A stretch of DNA of 62,802 nucleotides. Origin: an uncultured Deferribacteres bacterium. Lineage in GTDB: Bacteria; Zhuqueibacterota; JdFR-76; DREG01. The stretch's first letter is position 1. Every line of letters begins with the position of its first letter. The notes beneath the pieces were generated by a model. The model saw only the letters and a list, made by a program, of their open reading frames with translations. It had not been told where the DNA came from and did no database searches. The position numbers were made by a program, and so were the translations under genes. The stretch covers positions 1 through 62,802 of the forward strand of contig CAJVYQ010000028.1 in assembly GCA_913009825.1 (NCBI GenBank), read 5' to 3'. Positions 24,999 to 34,116 of this stretch are shown in pieces.

Positions 24999-25817
24999 GA
25001 CGAGACACAGATCTGTATTTGTTAACCTGCATTATTCACAAATTTTTCCCACCAAGGCACTAAATCACTAAGAATATACAAATTAGGACAATTTAGTAAT
25101 TTAAACTCAGTTTGTTTTGCTGTTTTGCAAATTTTTTATTTAGGGACAATTTTATATACGTTTTGGTAACTATTCAGGCTCAGTATTCCTTGTAGAGCGA
25201 GACGCTGTCTCGCTAAAGCGATTCAGCGAATCGCCCTACAATCGCTCAATTCAGGTTACAATTTATTTCGCCTCTTCAGGGCTGTTAACAGGTTGTTGTT
25301 ATTTCGAATCCCGGGGCAGCGCCCCGGATTGGTTTATATAATATTTTCCAAAGCCCTTAAGGGGCGTAATAGTTGTCCCCTTTTTTTCACTTTTGGCAAG
25401 GTCTATGCTGAGTTTGCTAAAGGGGAAGGTTAGAAAAGGGTTGAATTCCATATTTTCAAAGAACTAAAATGTTACGAAACCATAAACATGAGACTCCTTT
25501 TATATTTCATACATGTTACTTATCCTGATGTAACCCAATCACAGTTGCAGATGAATGAGTTCTTATAAACCGCTGAAGCGTTTAAAAAACTTTTTACATT
25601 AGAGCCCACAACTTAAGTCGGGGGCTAACGTATTGATACGGACTACAACCGTTTTAACGGTTTAGGATGTTTTTATACATCTTGTAAATGGTTCCATTGG
25701 GATATATTGCAACTGCGAAAAATAACTTTGATTTTCTGTGGATATTTATTAAATTTATATCGTTAAATCAAATGTAAATTTAGTTTTACAATTGATTCGT
25801 TTCGCCGAGGAGGTATT
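24999..25817. other. Repeat-rich intergenic region
   Basis: No gene is seen in about 820 bp. From left to right it contains: a lone family A arm (25022-25065); a TAACTATTCAGG end (25168-25179) followed by a REP-like double hairpin, GCGAGACGCTGTCTCGC and GCGATTCAGCGAATCGC, inside TTGTAG...CTACAA (about 25190-25242), and a TCAATTCAGGTTACA end; a CCGGGGCAGCGCCCCGG hairpin (about 25311-25327) with a nearby GCCCTTAAGGGGC hairpin; and around 25568-25665 three more short palindromes (CGCTGAAGCG, AGCCC...GGGGGCT, ACCGTTTTAACGGT). The region looks like a landing zone for several intergenic repeat families. Confidence 0.55.
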
Positions 25818-26318
25818 ATGTTAAAAAAAACCGTTGTTGTTGTCTTTTTACTTCTTATACCCGTTTTCACTTTTGCACAATTGAAATCGCAATCGAATGG
25901 GATTGATTTGCGGACAATTCTCAGATATGGCGCAAAACCTATCGGGCTTTTTTCGAACGCTTTGCTGGATCCCAATAAATTTAGCATGTCGCAGAGCTAC
26001 TCCATGACCATGACCGGTTTTGGCGGAAATGCCATTGGTCAAGCTGTGTATTTGAATACCATGAGCTACCAAATATCCAATCCACTTAGTTTTAAACTGC
26101 AATGGGGGTACCTGATGAACCAACCATTAGGTGGCGGGGAAAAGAATGCGATGGGATTTAATACCGGTTTACCATTCAATAACGGTTTTTTTATCTCCGG
26201 CGCACAGCTTAAATATAAACCGTGGGAAAATACAGAATTAAAACTGGAATTCCGGCAGATGCCTTATCGCTATAATCCTTATTATGGATTGGGTAGTTTT
26301 TACGATCGGGAATTTTGA
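25818..26318 (+). CDS. Small secreted protein of unknown function
   Basis: A 166-residue exported protein. A strong GAGGAGG site precedes the ATG by 6 nt. Signal peptide MLKKTVVVVFLLLIPVFTFAQ has a cleavage site at TFA-Q. The mature protein is rich in Asn, Gly, Tyr and Met, with SMSQSYSMTMTGFGGNAIGQ and a C-terminal PYRYNPYYGLGSF. Alternating hydrophobicity suggests several beta-strands, perhaps a small outer-membrane-associated protein. I do not recognise a family. An intrinsic terminator lies about 200 bp downstream. Confidence 0.6.
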   Translation: MLKKTVVVVFLLLIPVFTFAQLKSQSNGIDLRTILRYGAKPIGLFSNALLDPNKFSMSQSYSMTMTGFGGNAIGQAVYLNTMSYQISNPLSFKLQWGYLMNQPLGGGEKNAMGFNTGLPFNNGFFISGAQLKYKPWENTELKLEFRQMPYRYNPYYGLGSFYDREF

Positions 26319-26665
26319 AGAGACTGTGTTAGATAGTCAATGAGTCCTACAGTATTTAAATATGTCAAACTCGTAAAAAATCAAGAAATGGCATATAAGA
26401 TCAATATGTAGTGTTGAAAATATTTCACTATCTACCATATATGTGGACACATAACAAATATTTTAGACTTTTTACGATTTCGACAAATATGATAAATGAG
26501 AACCATCTTATATGAATTTCCATAACCGGGAGACCCTCCCGGTTATTTTTTTAATGAATCCGGTGAGGGAAGCGGAATTTGTGACACCGGTGGCAGTGCT
26601 TTTAATTGATCGATAGACAGTCTCTTGCTTACTTGTAAGTTCTGATTCAATGGAAGGAAAATCAA
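26319..26665. other. Gap between the small secreted protein and the LytR_C gene
   Basis: Apart from the terminator hairpin at 26522-26552 I see no gene. The first 200 bp are AT-rich without a clear frame. The GTG start and AAGGAAA ribosome site of the next gene lie at the right end. Confidence 0.4.
26522..26552 (+). terminator. Strong intrinsic terminator
   Basis: A perfect 11-bp stem (ATAACCGGGAG / CTCCCGGTTAT) with a 3-nt loop is followed directly by a run of T. It closes the transcript of the small secreted protein and insulates the downstream LytR_C-rsfS-argS group. Confidence 0.85.
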
Positions 26666-27217
26666 GTGCAGCGAAGGAGAATTCAACCGAAGAAAAAACC
26701 GCCGAAGAGAACGGTTCGTAAAAAAACAGTAAAAAAGAAACCGCCGGTGCCATTTTCGGAGATGGTACTGAATTGGGTGATTATCATCCTGGCTGTGGTG
26801 ATTTTGGGCTTTTTCGCCTCCATGATCCGGCGGGTTTTCATGAACCGGGAAACAGTTCAGACCCCGTCGGAGCAAGTGACGCAACCGGCGGAATCTGTGC
26901 AGAAAATTATTCGCATCGAAGTTCTTAACGGCTGCGGCAAGCGGGGAATTGCCGCTAAATTTACAGATTACCTGCGGAGTCAGGGTTTTGATGTGGTGAA
27001 TACGGATAACTACCGAAATTTTGATGTGGATTCTTCATTTGTCATCGACCGGCGTTCCATGCAAAAGATATACGGAGACCGGTTAGTAAAAAGTCTGGGC
27101 ATTTCCAGCCATCGTGTTGAAGCCGTTCTGAGTGAAGAGATGTCCCTGGAGGCAACCCTGGTTCTGGGAAAAGATTACCAAAGTTTACGGGGCTATGCGG
27201 GTTCGACCGGAAATTAA
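26666..27217 (+). CDS. LytR C-terminal-domain protein, single-pass membrane
   Basis: A 183-residue protein starting at GTG with AAGGAAA 6 nt upstream. Residues 1-28 are very basic (RRRIQPKKKPPKRTVRKK). About 35-55 are a transmembrane helix (VLNWVIIILAVVILGFFASM). About 75-175 form a LytR_C domain: IRIEVLNGCGKRGIAAKFTD is the classic opening (VxVLNGxGxxGxA), followed by a repeated strand-helix and the closing ATLVLGKDY. In Gram-positive LCP proteins this domain follows the ligase domain; here it stands alone, and its role, perhaps cell-wall or polysaccharide binding, is unknown. It heads the rsfS-argS group. Confidence 0.75.
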   Translation: MQRRRIQPKKKPPKRTVRKKTVKKKPPVPFSEMVLNWVIIILAVVILGFFASMIRRVFMNRETVQTPSEQVTQPAESVQKIIRIEVLNGCGKRGIAAKFTDYLRSQGFDVVNTDNYRNFDVDSSFVIDRRSMQKIYGDRLVKSLGISSHRVEAVLSEEMSLEATLVLGKDYQSLRGYAGSTGN

Positions 27218-27260
27218 TTGGCCATTAGTAACCATCGGGAATTAAAAGAAAAGAAGCTTT

Positions 27261-27674
27261 ATGAATCAGGTAAACAAAACAGTGCGGAAAAGGGGTGCGG
27301 AAAAACGCCTCGCCAAACGACTGGCAAAATATTCATTTGAAAAAAAGGCGTTTGATGTCCGGGTACTGGATTTACGCAAATTAACAACAATGACAGATTT
27401 CTTTGTCCTGTGCTCAGCCGATTCGGATACGCAGGTGAAGGCGATTGTGGATCATATCCGGGATAAAATGAACCAGCGGGATGTGAAACCCTGGCACGTG
27501 GAAGGATACAGTCGGTTGCGCTGGGTATTGATGGATTATGTGGACGTGGTTGTCCATGTGTTCCTCAAAGAAGCACGGGAATTTTACAATCTGGAAGGAT
27601 TATGGGGGGATGCAAAGTTTGAAACCATTGAAGATGATCTTAAAACCGGCAGAGCAGGTGAACATGAAAATTGA
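27261..27674 (+). CDS. rsfS: Ribosomal silencing factor RsfS
   Basis: Binds ribosomal protein uL14 and blocks 30S-50S joining to save energy during starvation. The 137 residues show the DUF143/RsfS pattern: VRVLDLRKLTTMTDFFVLCS, ADSDTQVKAIVDHIRDKM, HVEGYSRLRWVLMDYVDVVV and the late HVFLKEAREFYNLEGLWGDA. It follows the LytR_C gene by 43 bp and its end overlaps the argS start by 11 bp, so argS is translationally coupled. The LytR_C-RsfS neighbourhood is common in bacteria. Confidence 0.92.
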   Translation: MNQVNKTVRKRGAEKRLAKRLAKYSFEKKAFDVRVLDLRKLTTMTDFFVLCSADSDTQVKAIVDHIRDKMNQRDVKPWHVEGYSRLRWVLMDYVDVVVHVFLKEAREFYNLEGLWGDAKFETIEDDLKTGRAGEHEN

Positions 27675-29307
27675 AGAAACCGTTATTCATGCTGTCAGAG
27701 ATGCGCTTTTAAAATTGAATTTTATCAACGATCCCGCATTTGCAATCGAATTAACACGAACAAAAAGCAAGGATCACGGCGATGTTGCCACCAACGTTGC
27801 TTTGAAACTGGCGGCAGTGCTGAAAAAAAATCCCCGGGACATTGCTGTGCAGATTCAGCAAAACTTAAAAATCAATACCGAACGGATCAGCAAAACCGAA
27901 ATTGCCGGGCCGGGTTTCATCAACTTTTTTTACAATCCGGATTGGGTTTATATCCAGTTGGAAAATATTCTGGCGGAGAAGGAAAATTTTGGCCGGAATC
28001 GAATTGGCGCCGGCAAAAAAGCGCAGGTTGAGTTTGTCAGTGCCAACCCGACAGGACCGCTCACCATCGGCCACGGGCGACAGGCTGTTTTAGGAGATAC
28101 TATTGCCGGCATTCTCGCCGCCTGCGGTTATCAGATTGAGCGGGAATATTATTTTAATAATGCCGGTCGACAGATGCGTATTTTGGGCGAATCGGTGCGA
28201 CTTCGGTATCTGGAAATATTGGGCGAAAACATCGAATTTTCCGAGGAGTATTATCAGGGTGAATATATTACCGATATTGCCCGCTCAATATTGCAGAAAT
28301 ATGGCGATTCTCTGCGGGATAAGGTGGAAAGTCCTGTTTTTAAAGATACTGCCGAAGAGATGATTTTTGCCGACATCAAAAAAACACTCGGCCGGATTGG
28401 GATCATATTTGATAGTTTTTACAACGAAAAATCTCTCTATGACGAGGGCCGGATCGATGAAATGATTCGTTTTTTTAAAGAAAGGGATCTGGCCTATGAA
28501 AAGGATGGCGCTCTTTGGTTCCGTACTTCACAATTCGGCAGCGACCAGGATCGTGTGATCGTGAAGAGTACGGGCGAGCCCACCTACCGCTTGCCGGATA
28601 TCGCTTACCATAAAACCAAATTCGACCGTTCTTTTGATTTAATTGTAGATATCTTCGGTGCCGATCATATCGATACCTATCCCGATGTTTTAACCGGACT
28701 GACGGCGCTTGGCTATGATACGGGGAAAGTGCGTGTGCTCATTCATCAATTTGTCACTCTTTTTGAAGGGAACGAGAAGGTGAAGATGTCCACCCGGCGC
28801 GCTAATTTTGTTACGTTGGATGAATTGATGGACCGGGTTGGAGAGGATGTGACCCGCTATTTTTTTATCATGCGCAGTATGAACAGCCACTTGAATTTTG
28901 ATCTGTCGCTGGCTACCAAAGAGTCCGATGAAAATCCTGTGTTCTATCTGCAATATGCGTACGCCAGAATTTGCAATATCGAAAAATTTGCCGCCACTCA
29001 GGGGATATCATTGGGAAAAAAGCCGGCGTTCAGCTTGCTGCAGGAAGAGGAAGAGCTTGATCTCATTCGTAAAATGATCGATTTTCCGGCCCTTATTCTG
29101 CACATGCATAAAACTCTCGAACCGCAAAACCTGGCCCAATATTTAACGGAACTGGCCAGTATCTTTCATAAATACTATTATGATTTCCGTGTAGTGACAG
29201 ATGATGCCAATCTATCGACTGCCCGTCTGGCTCTGATAACGGCTGTTAAGAAAGTTATTGCCAATGGATTGAAGATTCTGGGTATCTCAGCACCGGAAAA
29301 AATGTGA
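27664..29307 (+). CDS. argS: Arginyl-tRNA synthetase
   Basis: Class I aminoacyl-tRNA synthetase that charges tRNA-Arg. ATG 27664 is chosen because it yields the standard N-terminal Arg_tRNA_synt_N opening (MKIEETVIHAVRDALLKL); upstream codons in this frame belong to the rsfS region. The protein has 547 residues. FVSANPTGPLTIGHGR holds the HIGH-type motif. KMSTRRANFVTL is the KMSKR-equivalent loop (KMST variants are usual in this family). The C-terminal DALR anticodon-binding domain is seen in ENPVFYLQYAYARICNI and LTELASIFHKYYYDFRV. Overlap with rsfS implies coupling. Confidence 0.95.
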   Translation: MKIEETVIHAVRDALLKLNFINDPAFAIELTRTKSKDHGDVATNVALKLAAVLKKNPRDIAVQIQQNLKINTERISKTEIAGPGFINFFYNPDWVYIQLENILAEKENFGRNRIGAGKKAQVEFVSANPTGPLTIGHGRQAVLGDTIAGILAACGYQIEREYYFNNAGRQMRILGESVRLRYLEILGENIEFSEEYYQGEYITDIARSILQKYGDSLRDKVESPVFKDTAEEMIFADIKKTLGRIGIIFDSFYNEKSLYDEGRIDEMIRFFKERDLAYEKDGALWFRTSQFGSDQDRVIVKSTGEPTYRLPDIAYHKTKFDRSFDLIVDIFGADHIDTYPDVLTGLTALGYDTGKVRVLIHQFVTLFEGNEKVKMSTRRANFVTLDELMDRVGEDVTRYFFIMRSMNSHLNFDLSLATKESDENPVFYLQYAYARICNIEKFAATQGISLGKKPAFSLLQEEEELDLIRKMIDFPALILHMHKTLEPQNLAQYLTELASIFHKYYYDFRVVTDDANLSTARLALITAVKKVIANGLKILGISAPEKM

Positions 29308-29357
29308 TATCAGCGTTTTGGTATATTCGATTTTTATTAAAAACTGAAGGAGCGATG

Positions 29358-30338
29358 ATGCGAAAGAAAACTTTTCTTTCCCTTCTATTGATTTTCCACC
29401 TTTTCTCTTTCTCCTCTTCCCCGGCGCAGCAAACTACTGAACGGAAAATTGCCATTTTGCCTTTTTTGCCAATGGGAGTTGAACCCGCGGCAGCTCAAAG
29501 TAGTGAATCTATTTTTCGTCTTGAACTGCAGAAGTTGGAAGTTTTTGAACTTATCCCGGAAGATATTATTTCAGATGCCGTTGGTGAAAAATACTGTACC
29601 GATTTCCCTTGCGCTTTGAAGCTGGGCAAAAAATTATCAGTCGACAAAGTGCTTACCTGTAAGTTGGTAGCTTTGGGAGAAAAAATAATCGTACAGTATT
29701 CACTTATCGATGTAAACACCGAAAAAATTCTGTTGTTGGATCAGACCACATCTGTTTCTGTTGAAGACCTCGACGCCGTAATGAAAAGGATTGCAATAGC
29801 CGTAAGCCGCGGGGAACCGATTAAAGAGACGGCAGAAGTGGGCAACATAACGGAACAGGAAACCATGACGCCGCGCAGACGAAGGGCGCGGAATTTTACC
29901 GGATTTCTGTTTGGCTATATGTATCCGCTGAACGGTTACGATGATGCGGGACGCTCTTTTACTATGCAATTTCGTACCGGTGCGGAAATGAAAAATTATG
30001 CTATCGGTGTTCAGTTGGCTGCCCGAAAAGGATTTGCCATGAATGTATTTGCATTATATTTGTTCACGAAAACGGATTTTTGTCCTTATGTGGGAAGCGG
30101 TTTCGGTTTCCATTGGGTTTCGCATCCACATTCTTATGAATATGCTCATTATCCGGATCATGGCTATTCTTATAATGAGGAAAAGATGAAAGGTGACGGT
30201 TTCGAGTTAACGGCAAATATCGGTTTTATCGCCTTTCGCACTTATGTTTTTAAATTGGTTGCTGATTTTGCTTTTGCGTATACGTTTAATGATTATAATG
30301 ACAGCGCGTTTACTTTTACTTTAGGTTTTGTGCATTAA
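29358..30338 (+). CDS. Exported two-domain protein: CsgG/TolB-like N-terminus plus beta-barrel-like C-terminus
   Basis: About 326 residues. Two adjacent ATGs follow AAGGAG; the second (29358) has the better 5-nt spacing. A signal peptide ends SSSPAQQ. Residues about 25-150 resemble the nucleotide-independent CsgG/TolB-N-like fold common in FCB lipoproteins: RKIAILPFLP, FRLELQKLEVFELIPED, a Cys pair (YCTDFPCALKLGKKLSVDKV) and VQYSLIDVNTEKILL. A basic hinge (RRRRARNFTG) leads to about 140 residues of beta-strand pattern rich in Tyr/Phe, ending FTFTLGFVH like an 8-stranded OmpA/OmpX-type barrel. I infer an outer-membrane protein with a periplasmic CsgG-like head; function is unknown. Confidence 0.6.
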   Translation: MRKKTFLSLLLIFHLFSFSSSPAQQTTERKIAILPFLPMGVEPAAAQSSESIFRLELQKLEVFELIPEDIISDAVGEKYCTDFPCALKLGKKLSVDKVLTCKLVALGEKIIVQYSLIDVNTEKILLLDQTTSVSVEDLDAVMKRIAIAVSRGEPIKETAEVGNITEQETMTPRRRRARNFTGFLFGYMYPLNGYDDAGRSFTMQFRTGAEMKNYAIGVQLAARKGFAMNVFALYLFTKTDFCPYVGSGFGFHWVSHPHSYEYAHYPDHGYSYNEEKMKGDGFELTANIGFIAFRTYVFKLVADFAFAYTFNDYNDSAFTFTLGFVH

Positions 30339-30361
30339 TTTGGGTCGAGAAAGGAGAAAAG

Positions 30362-31282
30362 ATGAGTTCAGTATTGGTGGTTGGCTCGATAGCGTATGAT
30401 TCGGTTGAAACAATTCATAGTAAAAGAGATGAAATGCTTGGTGGTTCGGCTACGTTTTTTAGTACCGCTGCTTCATTCTTTGCTCCGGTTCATGTAGTGG
30501 CAGTTGTGGGCGATGATTTTGACGATAACGATCTGGAGTTTCTGGCGAATCGACAGGTGGATTTTAGCGGATTACAAAAACAACCGGGCAAAACTTTTCG
30601 CTGGGGCGGAATCTATTCGGACGATTTTTCCAACCGGAAGACAATCTTTACTCATTTAAATGTTTTTGAAAAATTCCAACCACATATTCCTGCCCAGTTG
30701 AGACAAACTCCTTATGTCTTCCTGGCCAATATCGGGCCGGATCTGCAATTAAATGTTCTTTCCCAAATGGGAAAGCCCAAATTTGTTGCGCTGGATACCA
30801 TGAATTTCTGGATCGATCGGGATCCGGAGACATTGCGCCAGGTGCTTGCCCGGGTGGATGGGCTCATCATCAATGATGAGGAAGCCAAAATGTTAACCGG
30901 CGAAAATAATCAGATCCTTGCCATGCAAAAAATTGAGGCCATGGGGCCAAAAGTCCTGATTGTGAAAAAAGGTGAGCATGGCGCCGTTCTGTACTACCGG
31001 AGGAAATATTTTTATCTGCCGGCTTTTCCGGTGGAAAACCTGATCGATCCTACCGGCGCCGGAGATACTTTTGCCGGCGGTTTTATGGGATATCTGGCGG
31101 CTGAAAATGAACTGAATCACGACACTTTACGCAACGCAGTGGTTCTTGGCAGTGCATTGGCTTCTTTCAATGTGGCCGGCTTCGGCGTGGATCGGTTGAA
31201 GGAGATCGGCAGAGAGGAAATTTTTGCACGGTATGAAAAATTTCAGGAATTGACCCGTTTTGAATTTCTGGAACGGATATAA
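30362..31282 (+). CDS. PfkB/ribokinase-family carbohydrate kinase
   Basis: A 306-residue sugar or nucleoside kinase. The N-terminal GGSATFFSTAASFF matches the PfkB substrate-site glycine motif. The C-terminal signature DPTGAGDTFAGGF at 229-241 contains the catalytic base Asp235 and the anion hole. KPKFVALDTMNFW and VDGLIINDEEAKMLTGE resemble a subgroup of PfkB kinases annotated only as sugar kinases, so the substrate is not assigned. AAAGGAG precedes the ATG. It is 23 bp after the CsgG-like gene and may share its transcript. Confidence 0.85.
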   Translation: MSSVLVVGSIAYDSVETIHSKRDEMLGGSATFFSTAASFFAPVHVVAVVGDDFDDNDLEFLANRQVDFSGLQKQPGKTFRWGGIYSDDFSNRKTIFTHLNVFEKFQPHIPAQLRQTPYVFLANIGPDLQLNVLSQMGKPKFVALDTMNFWIDRDPETLRQVLARVDGLIINDEEAKMLTGENNQILAMQKIEAMGPKVLIVKKGEHGAVLYYRRKYFYLPAFPVENLIDPTGAGDTFAGGFMGYLAAENELNHDTLRNAVVLGSALASFNVAGFGVDRLKEIGREEIFARYEKFQELTRFEFLERI

Positions 31283-31479
31283 AATTACGTCCTGTTTTAT
31301 TCCGGGGAATTTTGCTTTTTCCTGTGCGGCCATTTTTGTGCGTCATACATCCCGCGAAAAAGAACTTTTGGACAAAATCTTCCCGCATTTGCTTTTGCCT
31401 AAATCCCATTTCCCTGAATGACTAATAAAACGGCTCAAAAGAAAACAAAATTCCGTTACTCATAATTGTGAAAAATATC

Positions 31480-31508
31480 TTGACAAAAAATATTTCTTTC
31501 CTTATACT
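31480..31508 (+). promoter_or_regulatory. Near-consensus sigma70-type promoter of the M20 peptidase gene
   Basis: TTGACA (31480-31485, 6 of 6) and TATACT (31503-31508, 5 of 6) are 17 bp apart. Transcription would start near 31515, giving a leader of about 35 nt to the ATG at 31550. It is among the best-looking promoters in the window. Confidence 0.7.
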
Positions 31509-31549
31509 GAAGTAGTCAATATTTCTATTTATAAAACCTTACATTGAAA

Positions 31550-32668
31550 ATGAAAGATTCTCTGGTCGAAACGCTTTTTAACCTCATTAAACTGGATGGT
31601 CAGTCCCGGGCAGAACGTCCGGTTGCGGATTTTATCGGTCAAAAAATGAAAGCGCTGGGCTACCGGGTTGAAGAAGACCTGAGTGCAAATTCCGTTGATG
31701 GCAATACCGGTAATCTTCTTTGCTTTCCGCCTCATTTTCGTGCGGATCGTCCGGCGATGATGTTGGCTGCTCATATGGATACGGTTCGCCCGGCGTGGCA
31801 GGCACAACCTGTCGTACAGGACAATGTTATTCGCAGCGATAATAATCACGCTATCGGAGTGGATAACCGGGCAGGCTGTACTGTTTTATCTCACGCTGCC
31901 GATTATTTGTTACGGCAGCATGCACAGGAAGCGAACATCATGTTTGTTTTTACTGTTTGCGAAGAGATCGGATCGAAAGGTGCAAAAGAATTGGCGGTGC
32001 CGGCCAATGTGATCATGGGGACGGTTTTTGATTGCAGCGCCAGGCCGGGGACTTTTATCCAATCCACATTCGGAGCGAAACAATTTACGCTGGAAATTCA
32101 TGGAAAAAGCGCTCACGCTGGGGTGGATCCGGAAAAAGGTATCAATGCTATTCTTTTGGCAAGTAATATTATTGCCGGACTCCCGGTTGGCAGAGTTTCT
32201 CCTGATTTGACTTGCAATGTGGCCAAAATATCCGGTGGAGGACCGATCAATGTTGTTCCCGACTATGTCCGGGTCGATGGAGAAATCAGAGGAAGTGACA
32301 GGGAACAGATTTCAAGTATGCTACAGCGAATGAAAGAATTGGGGGATAAAGTTTGTCAAATCTCAGGAGGCATGTTCTCTTTATCCACCGAAAGTCATTT
32401 TTCCCCTTACCGGATTGACGAAAATTCACAAATTTTTCAGCTTGTCTTCCGTGTATTAAGTTCGTCGGGACTTACGCCAAATCCGATTCACTACCCCGGC
32501 GGCAGCGATGCAAATGTTTTTAATGAAAAAGGATTGCCGAGCATCAATGTTGGCATCGGGGCACAACGGCCACACTCAGGTGGTGAATTTATTTTCGTTG
32601 AAGACCTGATTGCTTCTTACAATATTGCGACAAAATTGGTTGACGAATTTTCTGCCGCAAACTGGTGA
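31550..32668 (+). CDS. M20-family metallopeptidase (peptidase T-like)
   Basis: Dinuclear zinc aminopeptidase-type protein of about 372 residues. ATG 31550 is preferred to an upstream TTG. LAAHMDTVRP supplies His75 and Asp77. HAIGVDNRAG supplies the bridging Asp. FTVCEEIGSKGA carries the catalytic Glu pair, and DCSARPG and the late RPHSGGEFI supply remaining ligands. The dimerisation lid follows KSAHAGVDPEKGINA. This resembles PepT and PepT-like tripeptidases of the M20/M25/M40 group. It has its own near-consensus promoter and is therefore a single-gene unit, probably cytosolic peptide turnover. Confidence 0.85.
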   Translation: MKDSLVETLFNLIKLDGQSRAERPVADFIGQKMKALGYRVEEDLSANSVDGNTGNLLCFPPHFRADRPAMMLAAHMDTVRPAWQAQPVVQDNVIRSDNNHAIGVDNRAGCTVLSHAADYLLRQHAQEANIMFVFTVCEEIGSKGAKELAVPANVIMGTVFDCSARPGTFIQSTFGAKQFTLEIHGKSAHAGVDPEKGINAILLASNIIAGLPVGRVSPDLTCNVAKISGGGPINVVPDYVRVDGEIRGSDREQISSMLQRMKELGDKVCQISGGMFSLSTESHFSPYRIDENSQIFQLVFRVLSSSGLTPNPIHYPGGSDANVFNEKGLPSINVGIGAQRPHSGGEFIFVEDLIASYNIATKLVDEFSAANW

Positions 32669-33202
32669 AATATTCCCGGAACTTCCTTCTGTTTTTCTTT
32701 ATCCTGCTTTGTTTTTCTCATTTATATGGGTCATTATTCTGAGTTAAGTGTTTTTCTCTTGTATATTAAAAAATTATAATTATTTTTACCATGGAGCGTT
32801 TTTGTAAAATTGTGATATTTTAGTCCTTTGAAAAAATGACATATATTTACCAGGATGTCATTCCCGAACGCTCTTATCGGGAATCTATTATTAAGATTTG
32901 TGTAGATCCCCGCTAAAATCATGCAGGAACGATAGTTTGGTTTATTGTTTCAAAGAAATAAAGTGTTATGTAAAATTTTACTATCGGTTCCTGCAGGCAG
33001 GTTTCCCGATGTGAAAAAAGTCTTCGACTGCCCGTTAGAATCGGGTGCATGCCCGGTCCGCGGCTGGAAAAGCCGTGTTGAATTCCCGGGATAAACTTAG
33101 CTGGAGCGTGATTATTGCCGATAGGTAGAGCATACCTGTATCATTACAAATTTTGTCACGGGGAAGGAGTGAACATTTAACCATGTTTAAATGGAGGGAA
33201 AT
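32669..33202. other. Gap with degenerate MITE/REP repeats
   Basis: No gene is seen. A GTCATTCCCGAACGCTCTTA-type hairpin lies near 32859-32884 within a segment resembling 14945-15035. AATAAAGTGTTATGTAAAA (about 32960) repeats a word from 2743. A TTCCTGCAGGCAGG palindrome follows. Around 33023-33146 a degraded family 1 element ends in GAGCATACCTGTATCATTAC. The leader of the RpiR regulator occupies the right end. Confidence 0.45.
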
Positions 33203-34051
33203 ATGGATTTTAAAGCGCTGGTAATCAGCAAATATCCCGAGTTGCCCAATCATCAAAAACGCGTTGGGGATTTTTTCCTCGATCATCCTCATGATTTTGC
33301 CATGTTATCTATTCTTGATCTTGCCAGTAAAATCGGTGTTAGTGAAGCGACTATTTTTCGCTTTGCCCAAAGTTTAGGTTTCAGGAGCTTTACTCATTTT
33401 AAAAATAAGGTGATGGAAGAGACTCAAAAAGTTGTAAAACCAGCTCAACCTTTTAAACTTCTGAAAGAGGAAGAATTACCGGATAATACACTCACGGGTG
33501 TAGCACGGATGGACATCGAAAATATTAATATGACCATGCATAAAATCTCGCCGGAGAGGTTTGTTTCTGCGGTAGACCTTATCGATAAAGCGGATCATGT
33601 TTACACCTGTGGATTAGGTGTTTCGGCAATTTCCTGCCAGGTCCTGGCCTATTTATTGAATCAGATGGCAATTCCGGCGAAAGTTTTTCTCCATAATTCG
33701 GCAACTTTTATTGAACAGGTTACATTTTTAAAACCGTCTGATCTTCTCATCACTTTTTCTTTTCCTCCTTACTCCCGGGAATCCATCGATGCGGCGCGGC
33801 TGGCCAACAAAAGGAATATCCCTGTTTTGGGTATCTGTGACCGGGAAACTGCTCCCATCTCTTTGTATGCTCAGGAAATTCTGCCCATTGAAACGAAAAA
33901 TCTTTTGTTCACCAACTCGATTACTGCCGTGATTGTTGTGATCAATGCCATTACTACCGAAGTTGCCCGGCGGAATAAAATTGAAATTTCCAAATACCAG
34001 GAAGAACTGGTTCGCTTATTGCGCGAAAATAATTATTTGGCGCGGATTTAG
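33203..34051 (+). CDS. MurR/RpiR-family transcriptional regulator
   Basis: About 282 residues. ATG 33203 follows GGAGGG by 4 nt. An N-terminal RpiR-type helix-turn-helix occupies residues about 1-75 (NHQKRVGDFFLDHP, LDLASKIGVSEATIFRFAQS, GFRSFTHFK). A SIS sugar-phosphate-binding domain occupies about 120-255 (VYTCGLGVSAISCQVLAYLL, ITFSFPPYSRESIDAARLAN). These proteins respond to phosphosugars and control sugar-catabolic genes. No adjacent sugar operon is obvious; the closest target candidates are itself and the nitroreductase 65 bp downstream. Confidence 0.88.
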   Translation: MDFKALVISKYPELPNHQKRVGDFFLDHPHDFAMLSILDLASKIGVSEATIFRFAQSLGFRSFTHFKNKVMEETQKVVKPAQPFKLLKEEELPDNTLTGVARMDIENINMTMHKISPERFVSAVDLIDKADHVYTCGLGVSAISCQVLAYLLNQMAIPAKVFLHNSATFIEQVTFLKPSDLLITFSFPPYSRESIDAARLANKRNIPVLGICDRETAPISLYAQEILPIETKNLLFTNSITAVIVVINAITTEVARRNKIEISKYQEELVRLLRENNYLARI

Positions 34052-34116
34052 GCCGGTGTTTCAGGACATTTGCTGCTAATTTGAGCCTTCACATTCAGAG
34101 TAAAGTTTGCTTCGTC

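Noticed and set aside
27664-29307. KMSTR in argS as a damaged active site
   Set aside because: KMST variants of the KMSKR loop are common in functional arginyl-tRNA synthetases.
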